From positions 1-61,793 of the forward strand of contig NZ_JASLCE010000104.1 in the NCBI RefSeq assembly GCF_030146175.1: a stretch of DNA of 61,793 nt. Direction: 5' to 3'. This DNA comes from Flavobacterium sp. (GTDB lineage Bacteria; Bacteroidota; Bacteroidia; Flavobacteriales; Flavobacteriaceae). Each line of letters opens with the position of its first letter. Within the stretch, counting starts at the first letter, position 1. The notes below the pieces were generated by a model, which saw nothing but the letters and a program-made list of their open reading frames with translations, did no database searches and was not told the DNA's origin. Position numbers and translations under genes: made by a program. Positions 33,129 to 41,902 of this stretch are shown here, in pieces.

Positions 33129-33470
33129 TTATAGGGAAGCCTGAATTTTAGCGGGCAGTTTTCCCTTGATCAGTTGATAAGACTGTGCGATATAGTGTTC
33201 CCATTCTTTTGGGGTTAGTACGGAACTGTCTTCTACCAGTACCCATTTGTACCGAGCCATATACGGAGCCGGTTTTATATGCGGTCGGGCGATTAATTGA
33301 TCAAAATCTTCTTCGGTTGTTTTAAACGAAACGGTTAGTGGTGTACTGTCGAGCCCGATCACACAAAACATTTTATTAGCGATCAAAAAACACAGGTCGT
33401 TTCCCCATTTAATGTCCTCGGTAACAGCCGGAAAAGAAGTGCAAAGGATTTGTAAGGCTTCTATATTCAT
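33129..33470 (-). CDS. MmcQ/YjbR family protein
   Basis: A 113-residue protein of the CyaY-like-fold MmcQ/YjbR family: the N-terminal TEDIKWGNDLCFLIANKMFCVI, VSFKTTEEDFDQLIARP, then PYMARYKWVLVE and the end HYIAQSYQLIKGKLP match in order. The family is described as DNA-binding in some members, but its role is not settled. A promoter-like pair lies upstream on the minus strand: TTTG (33517-33514), 18 bases, TAGCTTTA (33495-33488, one mismatch). Confidence 0.9.
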   Translation of the reverse strand: MNIEALQILCTSFPAVTEDIKWGNDLCFLIANKMFCVIGLDSTPLTVSFKTTEEDFDQLIARPHIKPAPYMARYKWVLVEDSSVLTPKEWEHYIAQSYQLIKGKLPAKIQASL

Positions 33471-33542
33471 AAGGTAAAGGCTTGGTTTAAAGCTAAGTTA
33501 CGTCATTTTTGGGCAAATCGGAATAGGAGTAGTCACTAATTC

Positions 33543-33613
33543 ACAATTCATCCTAAAAAAATAACAGTTCGGTATCCTTTTTTATTAAATGAAAGCCAAC
33601 TGTTGCAACTTTG
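33543..33613 (+). promoter_or_regulatory. LytTR-type direct repeat and promoter of the TonB receptor gene
   Basis: Direct repeats ACAATTCAT (33543-33551) and ACAGTTCGG (33564-33572) are spaced 21 bases start to start, as are known LytTR-domain operator half-sites of the AgrA type. Exactly 33 bases later comes CAACTTTG (33606-33613), a -7 element with one mismatch. There is no TTG at -33, as expected for an activator-dependent promoter. The same arrangement recurs at 35786-35856. Confidence 0.6.
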
Positions 33614-33632
33614 AATCACTAAAAAACAAGAA

Positions 33633-35786
33633 ATGATGAAAACGATACTTACAATTTGTAGTCTTTTATGTTGTCTGGTATTTCAGGCGCAAACAAAAAT
33701 TTCCGGAAAACTGGTCGATCAAAAAGGGAAACCGCAGGAAGGGGTGAATGTGTTTATAGAAGGAACCTATGACGGAGCGCCATCTGCAGCCGACGGTACC
33801 TTCTCATTTGAAACCGATGCGAAAGGGAGCCAGGTTTTGGTGATCAGTTCGTTGCTGTTGGAAACCATCCGGGAAACTATCGTAATAGAGACTTACAAAT
33901 CCCGTTTGTTTACCGTAAAATCCAGTGCAAATGCTTTAAATGACGTAGTGATTTCTGTGGGTTCGTTTCAGGCTGGTGGCAATTCAAAAGCATCGGTTTT
34001 AAAACCATTGGATATTGTAACTACGGCCGGTTCGCCCGGTAATATAATCGGAGCCTTGCAAACCCTTCCGGGTGCGCAGATTGTAGGAGAGAGCGGTCGT
34101 CTGTTTGTTCGCGGTGGGGAATCGGATGAAACCCAAACCTATATTGACGGTATCCGGGTAGCACAGCCTTATGGTGCTTCGGCCAATAATCTGCCAACCC
34201 GAGGACGTTTTTCACCTTTCTTGTTTAGTGGAATGTCTTTTACAACCGGAGGTTATTCGGCGGAATTTGGTGATGCTCTATCCAGTGTGTTGTTATTGAA
34301 TACGATTAATGAACCGGATCAGGAAAAAACGGATGTATCCTTAATGACTGTTGGTTTAGGTGTAGGAAATACGCAGAAATGGGAAAAAGGATCGTTTAGT
34401 TTTAATACAAGCTATATCAATCTGGAGCCGTACCAAAAGACGATCCAACAAAATGTAGACTGGATCAAACCGTATCAGTCCATGTCGGGAGAAATGGTTT
34501 TCCGTCGTCAGTTTAAAAACGGATTGTTTAAATTTTATACGGCTTATGATTATGCCAATTTTGAGCTAAATCAAAAAGATATCAATTATGAAGACCCGAT
34601 TCGGGTAGCTACTCAAAACAATAATCTATATCTGAATGCTTCTTATAAAGGAAATTTTGGAGCCAACTGGACGATACAAACCGGAATAGGCTACGGTTAT
34701 AGTCTGACCAAAACGGATTTGGATAGTAATGCGGTAAAAGATCAGGAAAATGCCGCACACCTAAAACTAAAACTGGGTAAAAAGCTTTCGAATAAAGTAA
34801 GAATGATTTTCGGAGGGGATTATTTTACAACCGATTTTGACGGAAGCTATCGCCAGCCGTCTAATGAATTCAAAACCGGTTATACCAGTGGGATTGGAGC
34901 TTTATATGCTGAAACGGATATCGTAGTAACATCGGACTTTGCCGTAAAAGCCGGACTTCGCGGAATGCACAGCGATTTATTGGGAACATCGGTATTGGAA
35001 CCGAGAGCTTCACTGGCTTACAGAACCAATAAAAACGGGCAATTGTCACTGGCCTATGGCGATTTTAATCAGTTGCCAAAACAGGATTACCTGAAATACA
35101 CTTCAGCGTTCGAACCGGAAAAAACAGCACATTATATACTGAATTACACCTACAACCCGGAAGGAAGAACGCTACGTGCCGAATTGTATTATAAAGATTA
35201 TAGCAATCTGGTAAAATACAACACTGATTTGCCGCAATACAACAGTATTTATACCAATAACGGAAGCGGATATGCCAAGGGATTTGATCTTTTCTGGAGA
35301 GATAATAAAACGGTTAGAAATCTGGAATACTGGTTGTCCTATTCGTATATCGACAGTAAAAGGGATTATAAAAACTATCCGGATAAAGTAACGCCCAATT
35401 TTGTAGCGAACCATACACTTTCGGTAGTGGGAAAATACTGGATCAACGATTTGCGTTCGCAGTTGAGTGTGACGAACAGTTTTGCAACCGGACGTCCGTA
35501 TAACAATCCGAATGAAATGACCTTTATGAATGGAAAAACGACGAGCTATAACAGTTTGAGTCTGAGTTGGGCGTACCTGATGTCGCCACAAAAAATACTA
35601 TACTTCTCGGTTTCAAATGTAATGGGAAAAGACAACGTTTTTGGTTACCAATATGCCAATTCGCCTGATGTAAGCGGACAGTTTCAACGCCAGGCAATAG
35701 GACAGGCTGCCGACCGATTTTTCTTTGTCGGGTTCTTCTGGACCATCAGTCAGGATAAGAAATCCAACCAATTGGAAAACCTGTAA
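33633..35786 (+). CDS. TonB-dependent outer membrane receptor
   Basis: A 717-residue outer-membrane receptor. A signal peptide (MMKTILTICSLLCCLVFQAQ) is followed by a carboxypeptidase-D-like domain (ISGKLVDQKGKPQEGVNVFIEGT, about 22-100), a plug domain (about 115-230; ALQTLPGAQIVGESGRLFVRGGESDET is the usual plug core) and a beta-barrel to the C-terminus. It has no SusD partner, so it is not a classical polysaccharide-utilisation SusC and at 717 residues is shorter than one. Its promoter shares a regulatory motif with the sensory operon that follows, so the receptor and the kinase/regulator pair probably form one system. The ligand is unknown. Confidence 0.92.
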   Translation: MMKTILTICSLLCCLVFQAQTKISGKLVDQKGKPQEGVNVFIEGTYDGAPSAADGTFSFETDAKGSQVLVISSLLLETIRETIVIETYKSRLFTVKSSANALNDVVISVGSFQAGGNSKASVLKPLDIVTTAGSPGNIIGALQTLPGAQIVGESGRLFVRGGESDETQTYIDGIRVAQPYGASANNLPTRGRFSPFLFSGMSFTTGGYSAEFGDALSSVLLLNTINEPDQEKTDVSLMTVGLGVGNTQKWEKGSFSFNTSYINLEPYQKTIQQNVDWIKPYQSMSGEMVFRRQFKNGLFKFYTAYDYANFELNQKDINYEDPIRVATQNNNLYLNASYKGNFGANWTIQTGIGYGYSLTKTDLDSNAVKDQENAAHLKLKLGKKLSNKVRMIFGGDYFTTDFDGSYRQPSNEFKTGYTSGIGALYAETDIVVTSDFAVKAGLRGMHSDLLGTSVLEPRASLAYRTNKNGQLSLAYGDFNQLPKQDYLKYTSAFEPEKTAHYILNYTYNPEGRTLRAELYYKDYSNLVKYNTDLPQYNSIYTNNGSGYAKGFDLFWRDNKTVRNLEYWLSYSYIDSKRDYKNYPDKVTPNFVANHTLSVVGKYWINDLRSQLSVTNSFATGRPYNNPNEMTFMNGKTTSYNSLSLSWAYLMSPQKILYFSVSNVMGKDNVFGYQYANSPDVSGQFQRQAIGQAADRFFFVGFFWTISQDKKSNQLENL

Positions 35787-35856
35787 CAATTCATCCCTGA
35801 AAAATGACAGTTGGGTCAGGATTAATTTTAAAGCAGAATGCCCCATACTACCTTTG
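35786..35856 (+). promoter_or_regulatory. LytTR-type direct repeat and promoter of the sensory operon
   Basis: ACAATTCAT (35786-35794) and ACAGTTGGG (35807-35815), 21 bases apart start to start, then 33 bases, then TACCTTTG (35849-35856), an exact -7 element. The first repeat begins on the last base of the receptor stop codon. The 30-base block matches the one upstream of the receptor at 25 of 30 positions. No TTG at -33. Confidence 0.65.
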
Positions 35857-35924
35857 ACCTATAAATAATAAAGTTTCAATCATCACAATACAAAATCATT
35901 AATCCATTTAAAAAAATAGAAATC

Positions 35925-36551
35925 ATGAAAAAAATTATCATCGCACTAACACTTTTGATCAGCACTATTACATTTTCACAAACGCAATACGAACAAGGAA
36001 TGAAAAAAGCCCTTGGTTTGTGGAGTGAAGGAAAACCAACCGAAGCAAAAGCCCTTTTTGAACGCATCGCTTTGGTGGAAAAAGAAAACTGGCTTCCGAA
36101 CTACTACGTGGCTTTGATCAACACAACAGAAGCTTTTGTTCCAGCCAACCGCGACAAAATTTCAGCTTTATTGGAAAAAGCACAACAGGCCGAAAACGAA
36201 GCGAATGCCATCAGTCCGAATAACCCGGAATTATTAGTTGTACAAGCACTGATTTACACTGCCTGGATTGTATACGATCCGCAATCGAACGGAATGAAAT
36301 ATACCGGTAAAACGATGGAACAATATTATAAAGCACTGGCTTTGGCTCCAAACAACCCGAGAGTTGTATTTTCGAAAGCCGAATTTGAAATAGGTGGCGC
36401 CAAATTTTTCGGAAAAGATACCAAACCAATGTGTGCGCAAGTTGCGAAATCAATTGAACTTTTTGCTACTTTTAAACCAGAATCGCCTTTTCATCCGAAC
36501 TGGGGATTGGACAGAGCGCAGGAAGTGCTACAAAACTGCAACACAAAATAA
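35925..36551 (+). CDS. Secreted TPR-like protein of the sensory operon
   Basis: A 208-residue protein with a signal peptide (MKKIIIALTLLISTITFSQ), probably periplasmic. TPR-like helix pairs are seen (GMKKALGLWSEGKPTEAKALFERIA, and MEQYYKALALAPNNPRVVFSKAEFEIGGAKF near 130-160), with a conserved-looking C-terminal segment PFHPNWGLDRAQEVLQNC. It is the first gene after the second LytTR-type site and lies 41 bases before the kinase gene. It could pass a periplasmic signal from the receptor to the kinase, but that is inference. ATG at 35925. Confidence 0.85.
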   Translation: MKKIIIALTLLISTITFSQTQYEQGMKKALGLWSEGKPTEAKALFERIALVEKENWLPNYYVALINTTEAFVPANRDKISALLEKAQQAENEANAISPNNPELLVVQALIYTAWIVYDPQSNGMKYTGKTMEQYYKALALAPNNPRVVFSKAEFEIGGAKFFGKDTKPMCAQVAKSIELFATFKPESPFHPNWGLDRAQEVLQNCNTK

Positions 36552-36592
36552 AAAACAAACCGGCGGAATAGCCACGAATAAACAGAAATAAA

Positions 36593-37933
36593 ATGAACTT
36601 TTACCTGAGACATTTTTTACGAGCCATAGGTATCGGAACAGCCATCATTGTTGTATTGCTTTTGCTTCGATGGATTAATGGAAACCCGGTACCAATTAAC
36701 GGCGCTTTCTGGCTAAATGTTGAATTTACAATGCTCTATACAGTAGCATTATATATGGCAAATATGGCTGTTTTCGTGATGCTTGACCGGATATTTAAGA
36801 AAGATCGTTTTGCTTTGAAAAGAGTAATAATAGGGTTTTTAAGTTCCTTTGTGGTCTCTATAGCGGTAATTTTTTTATTGCGGGCTTTTGAAGAAATACA
36901 AATCAACGGATTGACCTTTCAAGCGTTTTTAGAAAAAGAAAATCCAGGGAATTATCTTACAGCGATCATCATTACATTTATCATTACGCTGATTCTCCAT
37001 ATGATCTATTTTTATAGAGCGTATCAGGAAAACCGGTTAAAACAGCAAAAAATCATCGCCGGAACGGCTTCAGCCAAATTCGAAAGTTTAAAAAACCAGA
37101 TTGACCCGCATTTTTTGTTTAACAGTCTGAATGTACTGAGTTCGCTGATCGAAGAAAACCCGGATAATGCCCAACGGTTTACCTCTTCTTTGTCTAAAAT
37201 ATACCGTTATGTGCTGGAACAAAAAGATAAGGAACTGGTTAGTGTGGAAGAAGAACTGGCTTTTGCCAAAACGTATATGAACTTATTAAAAATGCGTTTT
37301 GAAAACAGTATTTTCTACGAACACCCGGAAAAATCAGCAAATCCGGAGGCGAAAGTGGTTCCGTTATCGTTGCAGTTATTATTGGAAAACACGATAAAAC
37401 ACAATATCGTTAGCGAACAAAAACCGTTACACATTCGCATATTCGAACAAAACGGCTACCTCGTAGTACAAAACGATCTGCAAAAAAAGGAAGTTTTAAA
37501 AGACCGACAGGGTGTAGGTTTACAAAACATCATCGACCGTTATGCGATTCTCACGGAACGTAAGGTAAAAATAGAACAAACTGAAAATAAATTTACGGTA
37601 CAATTACCGATGTTAACCAAACAAATTGGTATTATGGAAACGTATGAACAACATGACGATACGGCTTATTACCGGGCCAAAAAGAAAGTTGAAGCCTTAA
37701 AAGGATTTTACGGAAATCTGACATCCTATTGTGTGGTAATTCCATCCCTCATATTTATCAATCTTTATTTTTCACCGGGATTCCAGTGGTTTTGGTTTCC
37801 GATGTTGGGATGGGGAATGGGCCTTTTTATCCACGGATTTAGCGTGCTGGGATATGGCGCAAGTTGGGAAGAACGCAAGATTCGGGAATTGATGGAAAAA
37901 CAGGATAACGACAGTAAAAAGAACTGGAAGTAA
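36593..37933 (+). CDS. LytS-type histidine kinase with C-terminal 2TM domain
   Basis: A 446-residue membrane kinase. Four hydrophobic helices fill residues 8-145. The His_kinase family motif QIDPHFLFNSLNVLSSLI holds the phospho-acceptor His (near 173); LSLQLLLENTIKHNI (near 263) is the N box and GVGLQNIIDRYAI the G box. The ATPase part ends near 340. Residues about 355-440 form an extra 2TM domain (KKVEALKGFYGNLTSY, then PMLGWGMGLFIHGF) homologous to the two proteins encoded next. The cognate regulator should be the LytTR protein at the end of the operon. The kinase-2TM fusion is unusual for the family. Confidence 0.92.
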   Translation: MNFYLRHFLRAIGIGTAIIVVLLLLRWINGNPVPINGAFWLNVEFTMLYTVALYMANMAVFVMLDRIFKKDRFALKRVIIGFLSSFVVSIAVIFLLRAFEEIQINGLTFQAFLEKENPGNYLTAIIITFIITLILHMIYFYRAYQENRLKQQKIIAGTASAKFESLKNQIDPHFLFNSLNVLSSLIEENPDNAQRFTSSLSKIYRYVLEQKDKELVSVEEELAFAKTYMNLLKMRFENSIFYEHPEKSANPEAKVVPLSLQLLLENTIKHNIVSEQKPLHIRIFEQNGYLVVQNDLQKKEVLKDRQGVGLQNIIDRYAILTERKVKIEQTENKFTVQLPMLTKQIGIMETYEQHDDTAYYRAKKKVEALKGFYGNLTSYCVVIPSLIFINLYFSPGFQWFWFPMLGWGMGLFIHGFSVLGYGASWEERKIRELMEKQDNDSKKNWK

Positions 37934-37948
37934 GTAAACAGAACAATC

Positions 37949-38257
37949 ATGGAACGCAATTATAACGAACAGGAGCGCTATGAGCAAGCTCGTAAAAGAG
38001 TAGAAGAAATCAAAGGTTTTTACGGAAACCTTACCGGTTATATCGCTGTAAATCTCACATTGTTAGCAATCAACCTGCTAACGTCCCCGGAGCATTTATG
38101 GTTTTTTTATCCGATGATCGGATGGGGAATCGGAGTCGTTTTCCACGGAATGAAGGTTTTCAATTATATGCCCTTTTTGGGACGTGATTGGGAAGCCCGA
38201 AAAATGAAAGAATTTTTAGAAGAAGAAAAGCAAAAACACAAACAAAACTGGAACTAA
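37949..38257 (+). CDS. Stand-alone 2TM domain protein, first copy
   Basis: A 102-residue protein that is all 2TM domain. A charged N-terminal helix (YEQARKRVEEIKGFYGNL), two membrane helices (GYIAVNLTLLAINLL and PMIGWGIGVVFHGMKVF) and a C-terminal basic/acidic helix (RDWEARKMKEFLEEEKQK) are visible. It is clearly homologous to residues 355-440 of the kinase and to the next gene. The gene starts 15 bases after the kinase stop and ends 1 base before the next ATG. It may associate with the kinase in the membrane. Confidence 0.9.
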   Translation: MERNYNEQERYEQARKRVEEIKGFYGNLTGYIAVNLTLLAINLLTSPEHLWFFYPMIGWGIGVVFHGMKVFNYMPFLGRDWEARKMKEFLEEEKQKHKQNWN

Positions 38258-38258
38258 G

Positions 38259-38594
38259 ATGCGCCGTAAATACAAATCATGGGAAGAGCAATACAGTAGC
38301 GATAGTCGTTATGAAGAAGCTGCCAAAAGGGTAAAACGAATCAAAGGATTCTATACGCACCTGATGATATACCTATTGGTAAATCTGTTTATCGTATTTT
38401 TAAACTTTCGGGATTTAAAAGTAGGAGAAAGCTATTTTCAGTTTAAAAACTTCTTTACCGCGATATGTTGGGGTATCGGATTGCTAGCACACGGATTGCG
38501 GGTTTTTGGATACGATTTTTTCTTTGGACGTGACTGGGAAGCGCGCAAAATCAAAGAATTTATGGATAAAGAGAAAAATGAAAAATGGGAATAA
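38259..38594 (+). CDS. Stand-alone 2TM domain protein, second copy
   Basis: A 111-residue protein with the same plan as its neighbour: YEEAAKRVKRIKGFYTHL, two membrane helices (MIYLLVNLFIVFLNF; AICWGIGLLAHGLRVFGYDFFF) and the tail GRDWEARKIKEFMDKE. The loop between helices is longer than in the first copy (FRDLKVGESYFQFKN). The gene is separated from the first copy by a single base and lies 24 bases before the regulator. Tandem duplication is the simplest origin. Confidence 0.9.
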   Translation: MRRKYKSWEEQYSSDSRYEEAAKRVKRIKGFYTHLMIYLLVNLFIVFLNFRDLKVGESYFQFKNFFTAICWGIGLLAHGLRVFGYDFFFGRDWEARKIKEFMDKEKNEKWE

Positions 38595-38618
38595 TCACAA
38601 AATAGGAATACGAATACG

Positions 38619-39374
38619 ATGAATATTATAATTATAGAAGACGAAAAACCGGCGGCGCGATTATTACAGCGAAAAGTTGAAAAACTAGGATTAAACGTCC
38701 ACACCATGTTGCATTCGGTAGAAGAATCGATACAATGGTTTCAAGCCAATCCGCATCCGGATCTTATCTTTCTCGATATCCAGCTTTCCGACGGACTTTC
38801 TTTTGAAATCTTTGAACAAATCAATATCAAAAGCGCGGTTATTTTTACAACGGCCTACGACGAATATGCGTTAAAAGCCTTTAAATTAAACAGTATTGAC
38901 TACCTGCTAAAACCGATAGACGAAGACGATCTGGAAGTGGCATTAAACAAATACCGACAACGAAATCCGGAACCGCAACAATTATCGCTGGATTTTGAAA
39001 CAATCAAACGAATGCTGGTGAATCCGGTGGATAAATCGTATAAAAAACGATTTACGGTAAAAATCGGTCAGCAGTTAAAAGTGATCCCGATCGAGGAAGT
39101 CGAATGTTTTTATAGCGAAAACAAAGGAACTTATGTGCACACCACCGATAACCGCGATTATTTACTGGATCAGACACTGGAGCTATTGGAAACCGAATTG
39201 GATCCAAAAGATTTCTATCGCGTAAGCCGTAAATTTATCATTCCGATGCGCGCCATAAAAGAAATCGTACTCTACAGCAATTCCAGACTAAAAGTCGTTT
39301 TGCCAACCTATAAAGGCGATGAGGTTATTGTGAGCCGCGAAAGGGTTAGTGATTTTAAAGAATGGATCGGTTAG
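38619..39374 (+). CDS. LytTR-family response regulator
   Basis: A 251-residue regulator. The receiver domain (1-120) shows IIEDE, the phospho-acceptor Asp in LIFLDIQLSDG (near 53), TTAYDEYA and the LLKPI lysine. A LytTR DNA-binding domain (about 145-250) shows KKRFTVKIGQQLKVIPIEEV, FYSENKGTYVHT, DFYRVSRKFIIPMRAI and the end VSRERVSDFKEWIG. It closes the TPR-kinase-2TM-2TM operon. The repeats upstream of the TonB receptor and of this operon are spaced as LytTR sites, so it probably activates both. A terminator overlaps its stop codon. Confidence 0.95.
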   Translation: MNIIIIEDEKPAARLLQRKVEKLGLNVHTMLHSVEESIQWFQANPHPDLIFLDIQLSDGLSFEIFEQINIKSAVIFTTAYDEYALKAFKLNSIDYLLKPIDEDDLEVALNKYRQRNPEPQQLSLDFETIKRMLVNPVDKSYKKRFTVKIGQQLKVIPIEEVECFYSENKGTYVHTTDNRDYLLDQTLELLETELDPKDFYRVSRKFIIPMRAIKEIVLYSNSRLKVVLPTYKGDEVIVSRERVSDFKEWIG

Positions 39375-39387
39375 GATCCATTTTTTA
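39361..39387 (+). terminator. Intrinsic terminator overlapping the LytTR regulator stop codon
   Basis: AATGGATC / GATCCATT (8-base-pair stem) with a GGTTAG loop that contains the stop codon, followed by six T. The leftward heme A synthase gene ends within the T-rich part. Confidence 0.75.
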
Positions 39388-40404
39388 TGCTGTTTTATTT
39401 TTTCGGGCTTCCAGAATCATATAAAACTGTACTCCGAATAAAATCGACGCAAGTACCAAATGAATTGTCTGACTTCCAAATGGGAAATGTAGGTAATACA
39501 TTGCAATTCCGGAGGCGATTTCCAATGCTAATAAAAGCATTACCCAGTTGATTTTTGAAAAGCCCAAACCCAGTCGTTTGTTACGTAAATACAGGAACAG
39601 ACTCGATAAAAACACCACTACGGAAAACGTACGGTGAAAGTAAAAGCTCACTTCAGGTTTGCTTAACCAAAGGGTTTCATTTCCGATTCCGGATTTTACC
39701 TGCTCGTCTACAAACTGACGTACCTGAGTTCCTAAAACCACCTGAATTAATGTTAACCCAAGTGAAACCCAAAGGATAGTCAAAAACATCGGATTCGCAA
39801 TTTTATCCGACGAAACCGGTTTGGCCAGTCGGATGATATATAAGATAACGGCAACGATTACCAGTGCCATCACCATATGAACGGTGATTTTTACCGGGTT
39901 TAATACCGAATACACCACTGTTGCGCCCAACCATGCCTGGAATCCCATCATAAAGACAACCAACCAGGACAATAGGGTAATTTTTTTACTTTGTTTCCAC
40001 ATTGAAAAAGAAGCAATAGCCATAATAAAACAAGCCAGACCGGCCAAAGCACCAACCAGTCGGTTGCCATATTCGGTCCAGGTGTGCGAAGCATTAAAGA
40101 TCGCATAATCGTGCTTGGTGTATTTTTTCCAATGGGAAGCGTCAAATTCCGTTCCGGTGGTAAAATTGTCTTTGGCGACCAACAGACTTTCGTCTTTAAT
40201 GATCACCTGACCTTTTTTAAACTCATGGTTTTCACTCCAGGTCAATTCCTTGATATCGGTTGGAGGAATATAATATCCAAAACATTTCGGCCAATCGGGA
40301 CAACCCATTCCGGAACCGGTCATACGAACCAGTGCTCCGGCTACAATTACTAAATAGACTAATACTAAAGCAGTTTTTGCGATGGAGGTGAAATGTTTTT
40401 TCAT
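39385..40404 (-). CDS. ctaA: Heme A synthase (COX15/CtaA family)
   Basis: Converts heme O to heme A for terminal oxidases, in the inner membrane. The 339-residue protein has about eight hydrophobic helices. The first family motif is GALVRMTGSGMGCPDWPKCFG (near 22), an N-terminal signature with the cysteine pair; FNASHTWTEYGNRLVGALAG (near 104) supplies a heme-ligand His, HMVMALVIVAVIL another, and FYFHRTFSVVVFLS and HLVLASILFG the last. It has the large periplasmic insertion common in Bacteroidota. Single gene; no clear promoter found. Confidence 0.95.
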   Translation of the reverse strand: MKKHFTSIAKTALVLVYLVIVAGALVRMTGSGMGCPDWPKCFGYYIPPTDIKELTWSENHEFKKGQVIIKDESLLVAKDNFTTGTEFDASHWKKYTKHDYAIFNASHTWTEYGNRLVGALAGLACFIMAIASFSMWKQSKKITLLSWLVVFMMGFQAWLGATVVYSVLNPVKITVHMVMALVIVAVILYIIRLAKPVSSDKIANPMFLTILWVSLGLTLIQVVLGTQVRQFVDEQVKSGIGNETLWLSKPEVSFYFHRTFSVVVFLSSLFLYLRNKRLGLGFSKINWVMLLLALEIASGIAMYYLHFPFGSQTIHLVLASILFGVQFYMILEARKNKTA

Positions 40405-40435
40405 TTTAGTATGCTTTTATGTTTAAATCCGAAGG

Positions 40436-41869
40436 TTATTCGGTTGCCTTTTTTAATCCTAATTTTGCCGCTTTTTCCATCATAAAATCGTAAGCCGGCT
40501 GGTATTCGTTCGGGATTTCTCCTTCGAGTATGGCTTCTTTGATGGCTTCTTTTAAAAGACCGATTTCACGGGAAGGTTTCAGGTTAAAAATGGCCATGAT
40601 TTCTTCTCCGGTAATGGGCGGTTGGAAATTGCGAACGTGGTCGCGTTCTTCCACTTCGACAATTTTCTGGCGGACGATTTTAAAATTATTATGATATTTT
40701 CGGAATTTCGACGGGTTTTTAGTCGTGATATCGGCTTCGCACAAGGTCATCAGATTTTCCACATCCTCACCGGCATCAAAAACCAAACGACGTACGGCCG
40801 AATCGGTCACAATATCCTGAGCGAGTACGATGGGACGGGAACTCATCATGACCATTTTCTGGACAAATTTCATTTTGTGATTTAACGGCATATGCAAACG
40901 CTCAAAGATACGTTTTACCATTTTACCGCCTAAAAACTCATGCCCGTGGAAGGTCCATCCTTGTTTTTTATTATAACGTTTTGTCGGCGCTTTACCGATA
41001 TCGTGTAGCAAAGCCGACCAACGTAACCATACATCGTCTGTGTTCGGGCAGATATTGTCGACCACTTCCAAGGTATGATAAAAGTTGTTTTTATGCGTAT
41101 GTCCTTCGATCTCTTCCACCTGATTTAAAGCGGTTAGCTCCGGTAAAATAATATCCAGTAATCCGGTTTGGTATAGTAACAGGAAACCAACGGAAGGTTT
41201 ATCCGATAAAAGGATTTTGTTTAATTCCTCGACAATACGTTCTCCGGAAATAATATTGATCCGGTCTTTATTACGGGAAATAGATTCCAGCGATTCCGAT
41301 TCGATGGTAAAATTAAGCTGCGAAGCAAAACGGATGGCGCGCATCATACGCAACGGATCGTCCGAATAGGTAACATCCGGATCCAAAGGCGTTTTGATAC
41401 TTTTGTGCTCCATATCGGCCAATCCGTTAAAAGGATCAACCAGTTCGCCGTAATTGGCTTCGTTTAAAGAGAGTGCCAATGCATTGATCGTAAAATCGCG
41501 ACGGTTTTGATCATCTTCCAGAGTTCCGTTTTCCACAACCGGATTTCGGCTGTCGAAATGATAGGATTCTTTACGGGCGCCTACAAATTCAATATCCATA
41601 TCATCATAGCGAAGCATGGCGGTACCGTAGTTTTTAAAAACCTGTACTTTTGGTTTATGTGGGATCAGTTCCGACACTTTTAAAGCCAATTCGATACCAC
41701 TGCCAACGGCCACGATATCGATGTCTTTTTTATGATTGCGTTCCAGGATCAAATCCCTTACAAAGCCGCCAATAACATAGGAATCGACTTGCAGTTCTTT
41801 GGCTGCATTGGATATAATTTCAAAAATTTTTGACTGTAATGCCTCTTTATATGAAGTTTGTTTTTTCAT
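40436..41869 (-). CDS. cca: CCA tRNA nucleotidyltransferase with HD domain
   Basis: Adds or repairs the 3'-CCA end of tRNAs. The 477-residue protein has the class II nucleotidyltransferase head [23 protein letters not shown] (metal Asp pair DID, near 50), the [11 protein letters not shown] motif near 133, [16 protein letters not shown] near 175, and an HD phosphohydrolase domain ([22 protein letters not shown] near 295). Proteins with this order in Bacteroidota are called CCA-adding enzymes, although poly(A) polymerase is a close relative. ATG at 41869, 33 bases downstream of the tsaC stop. Confidence 0.94.
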   Translation of the reverse strand: MKKQTSYKEALQSKIFEIISNAAKELQVDSYVIGGFVRDLILERNHKKDIDIVAVGSGIELALKVSELIPHKPKVQVFKNYGTAMLRYDDMDIEFVGARKESYHFDSRNPVVENGTLEDDQNRRDFTINALALSLNEANYGELVDPFNGLADMEHKSIKTPLDPDVTYSDDPLRMMRAIRFASQLNFTIESESLESISRNKDRINIISGERIVEELNKILLSDKPSVGFLLLYQTGLLDIILPELTALNQVEEIEGHTHKNNFYHTLEVVDNICPNTDDVWLRWSALLHDIGKAPTKRYNKKQGWTFHGHEFLGGKMVKRIFERLHMPLNHKMKFVQKMVMMSSRPIVLAQDIVTDSAVRRLVFDAGEDVENLMTLCEADITTKNPSKFRKYHNNFKIVRQKIVEVEERDHVRNFQPPITGEEIMAIFNLKPSREIGLLKEAIKEAILEGEIPNEYQPAYDFMMEKAAKLGLKKATE

Positions 41870-41902
41870 TAATGGTCGCTCCGGTTTGCAGGGCTAAGTT
41901 GT

